Source: Planctomycetia bacterium
GTDB lineage: Bacteria > Planctomycetota > Phycisphaerae > UBA1845 > UTPLA1
Assembly (NCBI GenBank): GCA_015075745.1
Contig: JABTTW010000001.1
Location: 3,100,001 to 3,164,000 of the forward strand
DNA length: 64,000 bases
Reading direction: 5' to 3'
Below the pieces are notes generated by a model. The model did no database searches. It was not told the origin of the DNA and saw only the letters and a program-made list of their open reading frames with translations. This document shows positions 35,492-44,515 of the stretch, piece after piece (the first letter of the stretch is position 1; each line of letters starts with the position of its first letter). The position numbers and the translations under genes were made by a program.

Positions 35492-36715
35492 TTAGCGGCG
35501 TCGTCTGCGTCGCAGGCCGAAGATCCCGCTGAAGAGCAGCGGGGCCATCATCGCCGTGCCGGGGCCACATGCGCCGCCCGTCGCACCACAATCGGGTGTT
35601 GTCTGGGGCGGCGGCTCCGTCTCTAAACAGTCAGACACGCCGTTGCCGTTCGCATCCGTGTCGGCCACGCCGCAGCCGCAATCGCCGGCCGCGATCTTGT
35701 TGGGATCATCGGGGCAGTCGTCGTTGCAATCGGGAGTGCCGTCGCCGTCACTGTCGGTATCGGCCACGCCGCAGCCACAGGCGCCGGCCGCGATCTTCGC
35801 GGCATCATCGGGGCAGCCGTCGTTGCAATCGGGCGTGCCGTCGCCGTCACTGTCGGTGTCGGCCACGCCGCAGCCGCAATCGCCGGGGGCAACCTTCGCG
35901 GCATCATCGGGGCAGCCGTCGTTGCAATCGGGAGTGCCGTCGCCGTCACTGTCGGTGTCGGCCACGCCGCAGCCACAATCGCCGGGGGCAACCTTCGCGG
36001 CATCATCCGGGCAGCCGTCGTTGCAATCGAGAGTGCCGTCGCCGTCACTGTCGGTATCCGCCACGCCGCAACCGCAAACACCGGGAGCGACCTTTCCGGG
36101 ATCATTCGGGCAGCCGTCGCAGGCGTCGCCGACACCGTCACCGTCCGCGTCTTCCTGACCGGGATTTGCAACGGCCGGGCAGTTGTCGCCGCCGACGTCG
36201 GCAAAGGCCGGATCGTTCGGGCAGGCATCCACGGCCGCGCCCTCACCGAATCCATCGCCGTCGGCATCGGCAAATCGCGGCTCGACGCCGCCGATCAAGG
36301 CGTCGGTGTCATCACAGTCATCCGCATTATCAGCAAAGCCGGGTTGATTCGGGCAGCCGAAGTCGATGTCGCTGCTGTTGCCAAGGCCGTCCATGTCCAT
36401 ATCGACGGGAATAAAGTCGGGATAGTTGGGATCGGTGTCGTCGCAGTCGAGGTCGTTGTCCGCGTTGTAGAGCGGGTCGCCCGGACAGACGATGCTCGAG
36501 TCGCTCGGGTCGCCGAATCCATCGCCATCGGCGTCGGCGTAGCGAAGTTCCGGCGCGCCGACCGTGTTGTCGTTGTCGTCGCAGTCAATCGAGCTGTCGA
36601 CGCCGTCCATGTCCACGTCAACGGCGCGCACGACCTGAGGAGACGCGAGGCCGAGCATCATTGCGACGGCAAAAGTAACCCCCATCATTTTGGCAATACG
36701 ATCAATACCGGCCAT
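35492..36715 (-). CDS. Secreted calcium-binding protein with MopE-like and CGCG repeats and C-terminal anchor
   Basis: About 407 residues from the ATG at 36715, with GGAGG at 36723-36727 (complement) at ideal spacing; the GTG one codon upstream is too close. Signal peptide: MGVTFAVAMMLGLASPQVVRA. Then three MopE-like metal-binding units (DxDxDGxxxxxDCDDxD with YADADGDGFG), a TSP3 unit, and five 32-residue units built on CGCGVADTDSDGDGTPDC and DGCPDDAAK. The C-terminus GATGGACGPGTAMMAPLLFSGIFGLRRRRRR is a Cys/Gly motif, hydrophobic helix and polybasic tail: a surface-sorting signal like those of the other TSP3 proteins here. It is followed by a Rho-independent terminator. Confidence 0.85.
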   Translation of the reverse strand: MAGIDRIAKMMGVTFAVAMMLGLASPQVVRAVDVDMDGVDSSIDCDDNDNTVGAPELRYADADGDGFGDPSDSSIVCPGDPLYNADNDLDCDDTDPNYPDFIPVDMDMDGLGNSSDIDFGCPNQPGFADNADDCDDTDALIGGVEPRFADADGDGFGEGAAVDACPNDPAFADVGGDNCPAVANPGQEDADGDGVGDACDGCPNDPGKVAPGVCGCGVADTDSDGDGTLDCNDGCPDDAAKVAPGDCGCGVADTDSDGDGTPDCNDGCPDDAAKVAPGDCGCGVADTDSDGDGTPDCNDGCPDDAAKIAAGACGCGVADTDSDGDGTPDCNDDCPDDPNKIAAGDCGCGVADTDANGNGVSDCLETEPPPQTTPDCGATGGACGPGTAMMAPLLFSGIFGLRRRRRR

Positions 36716-37704
36716 CACAAAGCCTCCAAAAAAATGCGCGAGCGAATACGCAAGACATAAGACGACGCCAAAGCGGCGGCGTGAAACGGTACCTTAACCC
36801 CATGACGAAGCGATGGCGAGAGGAATTGCGCTTCGCACTCCTAAGCATAACTGATTATCAGCTTAGCTCCTTGGAGGCGGGTCGTCAAGCATTTTACGAC
36901 CCGGCAACCCCGCTGCGCTGCGCCGCCGACGATGACTCCGGGACAACGAATCTTCAAATGTGGTGGACGCGTCGCGTGACACGATGGTACTCGTAACAGT
37001 CCGATACGAATGCCATTGGGGGACCCCGTTTTTCGTTTTACTCCACCCCGAAAATCCGGAAGCCCGCTCATGATGGTGCGCGCGATCTTGTATCATCGAC
37101 AAGGCGCCCCATCGCATGCACCTGGGACCAACATCCAGCCTCGTCGCTCTTCGACGGCAAAGTCGGGGCCCGGCCACCTGAGTTGCGTCTACCAAATATA
37201 CATGATAGGAATTGACACCTGACTTGGCGAAAAAGTTTCCAGAGGTAAATATTTCCGGCGGAAATCTACCGTGCCCCGCCTGGAATCGTCAAGGGAATGG
37301 CCGTTGCGCCGTTGCGAAGGCTCTTAATGCCTTCTTCGTGGATTGATTATCGTAGCCCAAAAAAATCGCGCACCCCTCCTATTGGGGGAGGTCGAAGCGC
37401 CATATTCGGGCTGGGGGGGATTGAACCGAACGAGCCCTTATGGCATACTGCTGATTGCAGATTCGGGACGGAAGTCGTTTATAACGATCCAACTCTTGCC
37501 TGTGGCCGGCAAGTTTGTGTGAATTCGTCGGGGGAGTTCGGCCATCGCGCCACTCTCGTTTTAACGCTGCAAGGGAGCGCCATCACAACGGAGTTACTTG
37601 TTTTGAACGAACTGTCTTTGGGGGACTCTGTACCAGGAGGCTCGCGGCGTCACGCAATGTGCGCCCCCCACGGATTCGGGAATGATTTACGAGGAGATGA
37701 AGAG
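36716..37704. other. Long divergent intergenic region
   Basis: Nearly 1 kb between two divergent surface-protein genes. A palindrome, CTGATTATCAG at 36851-36861, is framed by CTAAGC and GCTTAG (36841-36866) and could be an operator. An open frame runs through the last 408 bases but lacks a start with a ribosome-binding site and encodes no recognisable sequence. GC content drops in places relative to the flanks. Confidence 0.5.
36841..36866. promoter_or_regulatory. Candidate operator palindrome
   Basis: CTGATTATCAG (perfect around the central T) sits inside an outer CTAAGC...GCTTAG pair. It lies about 126 bases upstream of the minus-strand surface-protein start. The regulator is unknown; the TGATTATCA core is not a full Fur box. 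Confidence 0.4.
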
Positions 37705-40700
37705 ATGAAGCTTTCGCGAAGACTGAGAACTTGTATTGTGTCCATCTGCGCCGCGCTCACCTGCGTCGCAGCCGTGACGTCGCAGACTTTCGCCGGTGCG
37801 CCCGACATTCGCATCAGCCAGGTCTATGGAGCAGGCGGCGGAACCGGCGCTACCTTCAAGAATGACTTCATCGAACTCCACAACCGTGGAACGACCACCG
37901 TCGATCTGACGGGCTGGTCCGTTCAGTATACGTCCTCAGCCGGAACCGGTTGGCAGAAAACCGACCTGTCAGGCTCCATCGCCGCGGGCGGCTACTTCCT
38001 CGTGGCCGAGGCAGGCGGCGCCATCGGCGCCAATCTGCCGACCGCCGATGTCTCGGGCGCCATCGGCATGAACGCCAACAGTGGCAAGGTCGCCCTCCTC
38101 AATACGACTACGATGATCGCGTTCGGGACAGGCTGCCCGGTCACGTCGATGACGGCGGGTCTCGTCGACTTCGTCGGCTACGGCACCGCCAACTGTTTCG
38201 AAGGCGCTGGCGCCACCGGCGCACTGGCCGCCGCGACCGCCGCCATTCGCAATGGCGCCGGCTGCGTCGATACCGACAACAACGGGGCCGACTTTACGGT
38301 CGCCCTGCCGGCGCCGCGCAACACCGCTTCTCCTCGCGTGTGCTGCATTCCGCCGGATTCCGATACCGACGGCATTGGTGACGCCTGCGATAATTGTCCT
38401 TTCGTCGCCAACAGCGGTCAGGAAGACGCGGACGGCGACGGCCTCGGCGATACCTGCGACAACTGCCCGAATGATGCCAATCCCAATCAGGAAGACGCCG
38501 ACTCCGACGGAATCGGCGATGTCTGCGATGCCTGCCCGAACGATTCGGACAACGACGCCGATTCTGACGGCATCTGCGGCGACGTGGACAATTGCCCGAC
38601 GATCTTTAATCCCGGTCAGGAAGATGCCGACTCCGACGGAATCGGCGATGTCTGCGATGCCTGCCCGAATGACCCGGACAACGATGCCGACTCGGACGGC
38701 ATCTGCGGCGATGTGGACAATTGCCCGACGATCTTTAATCCCGGTCAGGAAGATGCCGACTCAGACGGCCTCGGCGACGTTTGCGATCCCTGCCCCGGTG
38801 ACACCGAGAACGATGCCGACAGCGACGGCATCTGCGCCAACGAAGACAACTGCCCGAATGATGCCAACCCCGGCCAGGAAGACACCGATTCCGACGGCGT
38901 GGGCGACGCCTGCGACAACTGTCCGGACGATGCCAATCCCGGCCAGGAAGATGCCGACTCCGACGGCGTGGGTGATGTTTGCGACAATTGCCCGAACGAC
39001 GCCAATCCGAATCAAGACGACGCCGACAGCGACGGGACTGGCGACGCCTGCGACGGCTGCCCGCTCGATCCCAACAAGACCGAGCCCGGAAACTGCGGTT
39101 GCGGCGTCGATGAAAACGCCGACTCCGACAGCGACGGCATTCAGGATTGCTTCGACAACTGCATCAACGATTCAAACCCCGGTCAGGAAGACGGCGACTC
39201 CGACGGCGTCGGCGACGTCTGCGACAACTGCCCGATGATTGCCAATCCCGGTCAGGAAGATGCCGACTCCGATGGCGTCGGCGATGTCTGCGACAACTGC
39301 CCTGATACTTCCAACAGTGATCAGGCAGATGGCGATTCCGACGGCGTCGGCGACGCCTGCGACAACTGCCCGATGGATGCCAATCCCGGTCAGGAAGATG
39401 CGGACTCCGACGGCATCGGCGATGCCTGCGACATTTGTCCGAATGATGCCGACCCCAAGCAACTCGATACCGACAGTGACGGCGTCGGCGATGCCTGCGA
39501 CGGCTGTCCGGAAGATCCCAACAAGACCGATCCCGGCGTCTGCGGTTGCGGAAACGTCGAAACCGGCGATACCGATTCCGACGGTCATATCGACTGCATT
39601 GACAACTGCCCGATGGATGCCAACCCCGGCCAGGAAGATGCGGACACCGACGGTGTCGGCGATCTCTGCGATAACTGCCCGAACGATTTCAACCCCGATC
39701 AGGCCGACGTTGACATGGATGGTGTCGGCGACGCCTGTGACGGCTGCCCGATGGATCCGAACAAGACCGATCCCGGCACCTGTGGCTGCGGCGTCCCCGA
39801 CGTCGGTGACATCGATACCGACGGCATCCTTGACTGCGTGGACAACTGCCCCGACAAGGCCAACCCGTTCCAGGAAGACGCTGATTCGGACGGTGTCGGC
39901 GATCAGTGCGACAACTGCCCGATGGATGCCAATTCCGATCAGACCGACACCGACGGCGATGGCGTGGGCGATGCCTGCGACGGCTGCCCGGAGGATCCCG
40001 ATAAGATCGCTCCCGGCATCTGCGGTTGCGGCAGCCCGGACATCGACAGCGATGGCGACGGTCATCTCGACTGCAACGACAACTGCCCGATGGTGTTCAA
40101 TCCGGATCAGATCGATCTGGACCATGACGGCATCGGCGATGCCTGCGACCCGACGCCTCCGAACACCCTGAGCCTCGAGGTTCCGCGGTGCGCCGGCGAT
40201 CCGGGCGATACGATTCAGGTCGAAGTCTGGATGAGAAACCTGATCAATCCGGTCACCGGATTCTCAGCCTTCCTTTCGTACGACAGCGTCAACTTGACCT
40301 TTAACGGTGTTGATAGCTGCTACACCGAGTGCCAGGGCGCAGTGGATCCGCCCTGCGGCGTCGGTCCGTTCTTCGTCCACATTCCGTCGAACATTGCCAG
40401 CGCCCTCGGCTCCTGCACGGCCAACACGGCCCTGCTGGGTCTGTCCGGCGGCGTGGCGATTCCGCCGAACCCCATGAATGCCTGTACGCAGCCGTGGGGC
40501 CCCGGCCTCGCGCCGCGAGAAGGCGATGCCCTCCTGGCGATCCTCAGCTTCACGATCAGCGAGGTCGCTGATTGCAGCGCCCCTTCACCGGGAATCGACT
40601 TCACCAGTTGCGGTGCACTTCCTTCGACGCTGAGCTTCCAGGGTGCCCAGGTTACGACGGCGCTCATCGCCACCGGCGAGCTGACCTTCGACAACACCCC

Positions 40701-43700
40701 GCCGCAGCTTGACTGCCCCAGCTCGATTCAGATTCAGTGCGACGAAAGCACCGATCCCAAGGTCACCGGCACGCCCAAGACTTTCGATGCCTGCAGCGAA
40801 GTGATCCTGGATTTCGACGATGAAATCTTCCCGGGCAAGTGCGAGTCCGAGTACTCGATCTTCCGCATCTGGACGGCGACCGATTCCTGCGGCAATTCGG
40901 CCCAGTGCTCGCAGTCCATCACGGTTGTTGATACGACGCCCCCGGTTGTCTCCGAGTGCTCCGCCGACGGCGGCAGCGTCGATGCCAACTGCGAAGGCGT
41001 TGTCACCTTCTCGGCGACGATCAGCGACAACTGCTGTCTCGACCTGAAGAGCATCTTCGTCAACACGTTCGTCTCTGACGGTTCGGCCTCGCCGGTCGGC
41101 TCGCCCACCTGGAAGGCAACGGAACTGGGCCCGAACGAGTACCGCATTGACGGTAGCGTCGTGTACCAGGTCACCGGAGGCTGTTCGGCCGACATCCGTG
41201 TCGAAGTCGGCGCCTACGATTGCTGCGGAAACTTCTGCACCGGCGTCCCGCGAAGCGGCGGTTGCTGCTCCGCGACGGCCACGCTCAGTGACGATACGCC
41301 TCCGGAGATCTTCTGTCCCAAGGATGCTTCAATAGAGTGCGACGAATCCACCGATCCTCAAAACACCGGTTTCCCGTCCGTGAAGGACAATTGCTCTTCG
41401 AAGATCTTCCCCGAGTACTCCGATGAGGTTACGCCGGGCAAGTGCGAGGGCGATCTCTTCATCGTCCGAACCTGGACGGCCCAGGACGCCTGCGGCAACT
41501 CCGCAAGCTGCACGCAGACCATCACCGTTTCCGACACCACGCCCCCGGTCATTTCCGGCAAGGCCTATGGAAACGTCGGAGAGACCTGTGACGGCCTGGT
41601 GGAGTTCTACGTCAGCGTCACCGACAACTGCTGCATCGACTTGATCGACTCGGTCAGCGTCGACGCATCCGCAATGGGCGGTACCCTCGGCCTGGTGGAC
41701 TTCTCCGTCAACCAGGGCAAGGGTTCGCTGATCGTCACCGGCACCGTCGAGGTCCTCGACCTGGTGGGTTGCTCGGCCGATGTCAGGGTCACCGTCACCG
41801 CGACGGATTGCTGCGGCAATTCGGCGATGGAGAACTTCGACGCGACCATCTCCGACAGCACGCCTCCGATGATCGTATGCCCGGCGGACAACGTGAAGTT
41901 GCCCTGCGGCTCCGACATCGATCCGTCACTCACCGGCGTGGCCAACGCGACGGACAACTGCTCCGAACCGGAGGAGATCGTGATCGAGTACAGCGACGAA
42001 GAGCAGGCCGATCCGCCGTGCGTCTTCCGCACCTGGACGGCAACGGATGCATGCGGCAATTCCAGCTCCTGCGTCCAGACGCTCTGCTTCGTCGATACCG
42101 TCCGGCCGGTCATCATGTGTCCGGAGACGATCTTCGTCGAATGCGACGCCGAGGTGCCTCCGCCCTCGACGAATCTCGAAGAGTTCGAAATGATTGGCGG
42201 CTCCGCTTCCGATGATTGCGGCTTCGTCGAGATCAACCTCCTCGACGAGTTCATCAGTTCCGGCGACGGCTGTGATACGCCGTTGATCATCGTCCGGATC
42301 TACGAGGCCCGCGACGCCTTCGACAACACCGCCACCTGCAAGCAGGTCATCATCGTGCAGAACACCCTTGCCCCGGTCATCACCGGCGAGGATCCTGCCC
42401 CGGTGATCGTCGATCAGCAGTGTGTCGGCTACTTCGAGTTCCACGCGAACATCACCGATTGCTGCGTGGAGCCCAAGACGGTCAGCGCCCAGTCGCTCGA
42501 CATGAACCTCATCATTGACGACTACGGCGTGGCCGAGGATGGCTCGGCCATCTGGGGCGCGGTTTTCGTCAATCTCCCGTTCAATGCGTGTGAATACACC
42601 GCCCAGCTCCAGATCCATGCCGAGGATTGCTGCGGTCTGGCTGCCAAGCCGCTGATCCTGAACCTCACGGTCAGCGACGAAACCGGTCCTCAGATCGACT
42701 GCCCGCCGGATTACGTCCTGGATTGCGGTCAGTTGCCCGATCCGAAGATCACCGGCTTCCCCAAGGTGTTTGACAGTTGCTCCAACGCCACCGATGTGTC
42801 CTACGAGGACAGCGAGGAAATGGGCGGTGGCGGCGATCCGTTGGCCGGTGGAACCGAGCCGGTCAATCCGTTCATCATCCGCACCTGGACCGCGACGGAT
42901 GCGTGTGGCAACACCTCAACGTGCACCCAGATGATCACGTTGAACGACGCCACGCCGCCGCAGTTCGTGTCCTGCATAGCCGACGACACTGAGGTTTTCG
43001 ACCTCCTCAGAGGCGACCTATGCTGTGCCGAAGTTGAGTTCTCCGCCGAGATTCGCGACCTCTGTATCGATCTCAAGGGTTGCGACTCCTGCAACAACGG
43101 AAAGCTGATGGCCGGCGGCGATGGTCAATTCTTCTGTGATGCGATCAGCGTCTCGGCGGATGGGCCGTTTGGCTACATCGATGACCCGTGGTTCTGCGTC
43201 GAACAGGACCCGAAGGATTCGACTCTGTATCACGTCAGCGGCTTCGTGTACGTCTGTGAGATACTGGAGTGCCCGGCCCCGCTGGAGATCACTATCACCG
43301 CGTCGGATTGCTGCGGCAATTCGAACTTCTGCGTTGCCACCGGCAATGTGACCGACACCGTGCCGCCGCAGTTTGACAACTGCCCGGCCGAGCCGATCGA
43401 GGTCGTTGCCGATCCCGGCATATGTGAGGCGTTTGTCGAGCTGCCGGAACTCTTCGCCTTCGACAACTGTCCGAATGGCGAGATTGACCGCGGCTTTGGC
43501 GGCGTCGATGTCTCCTGTGATACTCAGAGTGGTGTCTTCCAGGTCGGAACCACCACGGTGACCTGCACGGCCACCGACCTCTGCGGTAACACGGCGACCT
43601 GCACCTACGACGTCGTCGTCAGCGGTACGAACCAGATCAGCGCGACGGTGGTCCTCAACGGCGTTAACGCCGGAGCGGGCAAGACGCGCTGCATCAAGTT

Positions 43701-44379
43701 CGTGCCCAAGACGCCGGCCGGCTGCATCGATCCGATCAGCGTAACGGTCAACTTCACCGGCAACCCCGCCACCGGCGTGGGCGTCATTGAAGTGCCCTGC
43801 GGTGAATACATCGCGATCTGTGCCAAGGACGAGCAGCACACGCAGTGGGATACCCAGGCCCTGATGGCCGTGGGTAACGAGTTTGTGACCAGCTCGAACC
43901 TGGTCCTCATCGGCGGTGATACGGATAACGACAGCGACGTTGACATCAACGACCTGACGTTCTTCCTCTTCACCTTCAACCTGCCGGCTGCCGATGGCGG
44001 CTGTCCGTACGACGGTGCCACTCGCGATGCCGACTTCAGCCTCAGCGGCTTCGTCGGAAACGAGGACCTGGCCTTCTTCACTAACATCGTGACCGGCTTC
44101 CCGATCCAGCCGACCTTCTGCAACTGCCAGCCGCCCGCCCTCAACGGCGTGGCCGCCGGTGGACGTGGAACTCCGGCTGAACTGCGGGTATCGCTGCCGG
44201 TGTCTCAGTTGAAGCCCGAAATCGCCGCCGTGGTGGACTACAACCGCGACGGAACGTTCGATCATCATGACGTTCGAATCTTCGAATCGTCGCACGGTCT
44301 GACTCACGACCTGTCCAACCGCATGAAGGCGGTCGGAATGATCTCAGGTGTGAAGGCCCGGCCGGCGCTCGGTCGATAG
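37705..44379 (+). CDS. Giant secreted multidomain calcium-binding protein with cohesin-like, HYR-like and dockerin-like modules
   Basis: About 2224 residues from the ATG at 37705, eight bases after GAGGAG at 37691-37696; the frame is open further upstream without a signal peptide. Order: signal peptide (~1-31); lamin-tail-like domain (PDIRISQVYG ... DFIELHNRGTTTVDLTGW); about 24 TSP3 repeats (~218-815); a cohesin-like beta-sandwich (~820-990); a long series of HYR-like Ig domains, each with TPPxIxCP, DNCS and RTWTATDACGNS (~1000-1970); another beta domain; a dockerin-like pair (DTDNDSDVDINDL ... DADFSLSGFVGNEDL, ~2070-2140); and a last EF-hand-like loop (DYNRDGTFDHHD). There is no C-terminal membrane anchor. 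It is probably an extracellular adhesin or scaffold held by calcium. Confidence 0.85.
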   Translation: MKLSRRLRTCIVSICAALTCVAAVTSQTFAGAPDIRISQVYGAGGGTGATFKNDFIELHNRGTTTVDLTGWSVQYTSSAGTGWQKTDLSGSIAAGGYFLVAEAGGAIGANLPTADVSGAIGMNANSGKVALLNTTTMIAFGTGCPVTSMTAGLVDFVGYGTANCFEGAGATGALAAATAAIRNGAGCVDTDNNGADFTVALPAPRNTASPRVCCIPPDSDTDGIGDACDNCPFVANSGQEDADGDGLGDTCDNCPNDANPNQEDADSDGIGDVCDACPNDSDNDADSDGICGDVDNCPTIFNPGQEDADSDGIGDVCDACPNDPDNDADSDGICGDVDNCPTIFNPGQEDADSDGLGDVCDPCPGDTENDADSDGICANEDNCPNDANPGQEDTDSDGVGDACDNCPDDANPGQEDADSDGVGDVCDNCPNDANPNQDDADSDGTGDACDGCPLDPNKTEPGNCGCGVDENADSDSDGIQDCFDNCINDSNPGQEDGDSDGVGDVCDNCPMIANPGQEDADSDGVGDVCDNCPDTSNSDQADGDSDGVGDACDNCPMDANPGQEDADSDGIGDACDICPNDADPKQLDTDSDGVGDACDGCPEDPNKTDPGVCGCGNVETGDTDSDGHIDCIDNCPMDANPGQEDADTDGVGDLCDNCPNDFNPDQADVDMDGVGDACDGCPMDPNKTDPGTCGCGVPDVGDIDTDGILDCVDNCPDKANPFQEDADSDGVGDQCDNCPMDANSDQTDTDGDGVGDACDGCPEDPDKIAPGICGCGSPDIDSDGDGHLDCNDNCPMVFNPDQIDLDHDGIGDACDPTPPNTLSLEVPRCAGDPGDTIQVEVWMRNLINPVTGFSAFLSYDSVNLTFNGVDSCYTECQGAVDPPCGVGPFFVHIPSNIASALGSCTANTALLGLSGGVAIPPNPMNACTQPWGPGLAPREGDALLAILSFTISEVADCSAPSPGIDFTSCGALPSTLSFQGAQVTTALIATGELTFDNTPPQLDCPSSIQIQCDESTDPKVTGTPKTFDACSEVILDFDDEIFPGKCESEYSIFRIWTATDSCGNSAQCSQSITVVDTTPPVVSECSADGGSVDANCEGVVTFSATISDNCCLDLKSIFVNTFVSDGSASPVGSPTWKATELGPNEYRIDGSVVYQVTGGCSADIRVEVGAYDCCGNFCTGVPRSGGCCSATATLSDDTPPEIFCPKDASIECDESTDPQNTGFPSVKDNCSSKIFPEYSDEVTPGKCEGDLFIVRTWTAQDACGNSASCTQTITVSDTTPPVISGKAYGNVGETCDGLVEFYVSVTDNCCIDLIDSVSVDASAMGGTLGLVDFSVNQGKGSLIVTGTVEVLDLVGCSADVRVTVTATDCCGNSAMENFDATISDSTPPMIVCPADNVKLPCGSDIDPSLTGVANATDNCSEPEEIVIEYSDEEQADPPCVFRTWTATDACGNSSSCVQTLCFVDTVRPVIMCPETIFVECDAEVPPPSTNLEEFEMIGGSASDDCGFVEINLLDEFISSGDGCDTPLIIVRIYEARDAFDNTATCKQVIIVQNTLAPVITGEDPAPVIVDQQCVGYFEFHANITDCCVEPKTVSAQSLDMNLIIDDYGVAEDGSAIWGAVFVNLPFNACEYTAQLQIHAEDCCGLAAKPLILNLTVSDETGPQIDCPPDYVLDCGQLPDPKITGFPKVFDSCSNATDVSYEDSEEMGGGGDPLAGGTEPVNPFIIRTWTATDACGNTSTCTQMITLNDATPPQFVSCIADDTEVFDLLRGDLCCAEVEFSAEIRDLCIDLKGCDSCNNGKLMAGGDGQFFCDAISVSADGPFGYIDDPWFCVEQDPKDSTLYHVSGFVYVCEILECPAPLEITITASDCCGNSNFCVATGNVTDTVPPQFDNCPAEPIEVVADPGICEAFVELPELFAFDNCPNGEIDRGFGGVDVSCDTQSGVFQVGTTTVTCTATDLCGNTATCTYDVVVSGTNQISATVVLNGVNAGAGKTRCIKFVPKTPAGCIDPISVTVNFTGNPATGVGVIEVPCGEYIAICAKDEQHTQWDTQALMAVGNEFVTSSNLVLIGGDTDNDSDVDINDLTFFLFTFNLPAADGGCPYDGATRDADFSLSGFVGNEDLAFFTNIVTGFPIQPTFCNCQPPALNGVAAGGRGTPAELRVSLPVSQLKPEIAAVVDYNRDGTFDHHDVRIFESSHGLTHDLSNRMKAVGMISGVKARPALGR
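38355..40155 (+). repeat. TSP3 repeat tract inside the giant protein
   Basis: About 24 units with the pattern DxDGxGDxCDNCPxxANPxQED. Five units carry an inserted CPxDPNKxxPGxCGCG block, the same block that makes up the array in the next gene. Neighbouring units are very similar at DNA level. Confidence 0.8.
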
Positions 44380-44400
44380 ACTCGAAGTGGTTTTTCCGGT

Positions 44401-44433
44401 GCCGTGGATCGCGATACCCTCGCGATCCACGGC
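44401..44433. terminator. Perfect 13-bp hairpin after the giant protein gene
   Basis: GCCGTGGATCGCG and its exact complement CGCGATCCACGGC are separated by a 7-base loop, 21 bases past the stop. No T run follows, so termination is inferred from position and stem strength only. Confidence 0.55.
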
Positions 44434-44515
44434 GCTGACTTGTGTTCTGGATCTGGGGGGATCTGGTAACGGCCCACGCCTCGCACGGCGCCGTCGTTTC
44501 AGGGAGCGAAAGATT

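Noticed and set aside
37410..37440. A tRNA-like T-loop phrase (GGATTGAACC) upstream of the giant protein
   Set aside because: The flanking bases do not form a T-stem, acceptor stem or anticodon arm on either strand.
37297..37704. In-frame extension of the giant protein by 136 residues
   Set aside because: The extension has no signal peptide or domain and would bury the clear one after the ATG at 37705, which has GAGGAG at eight bases.
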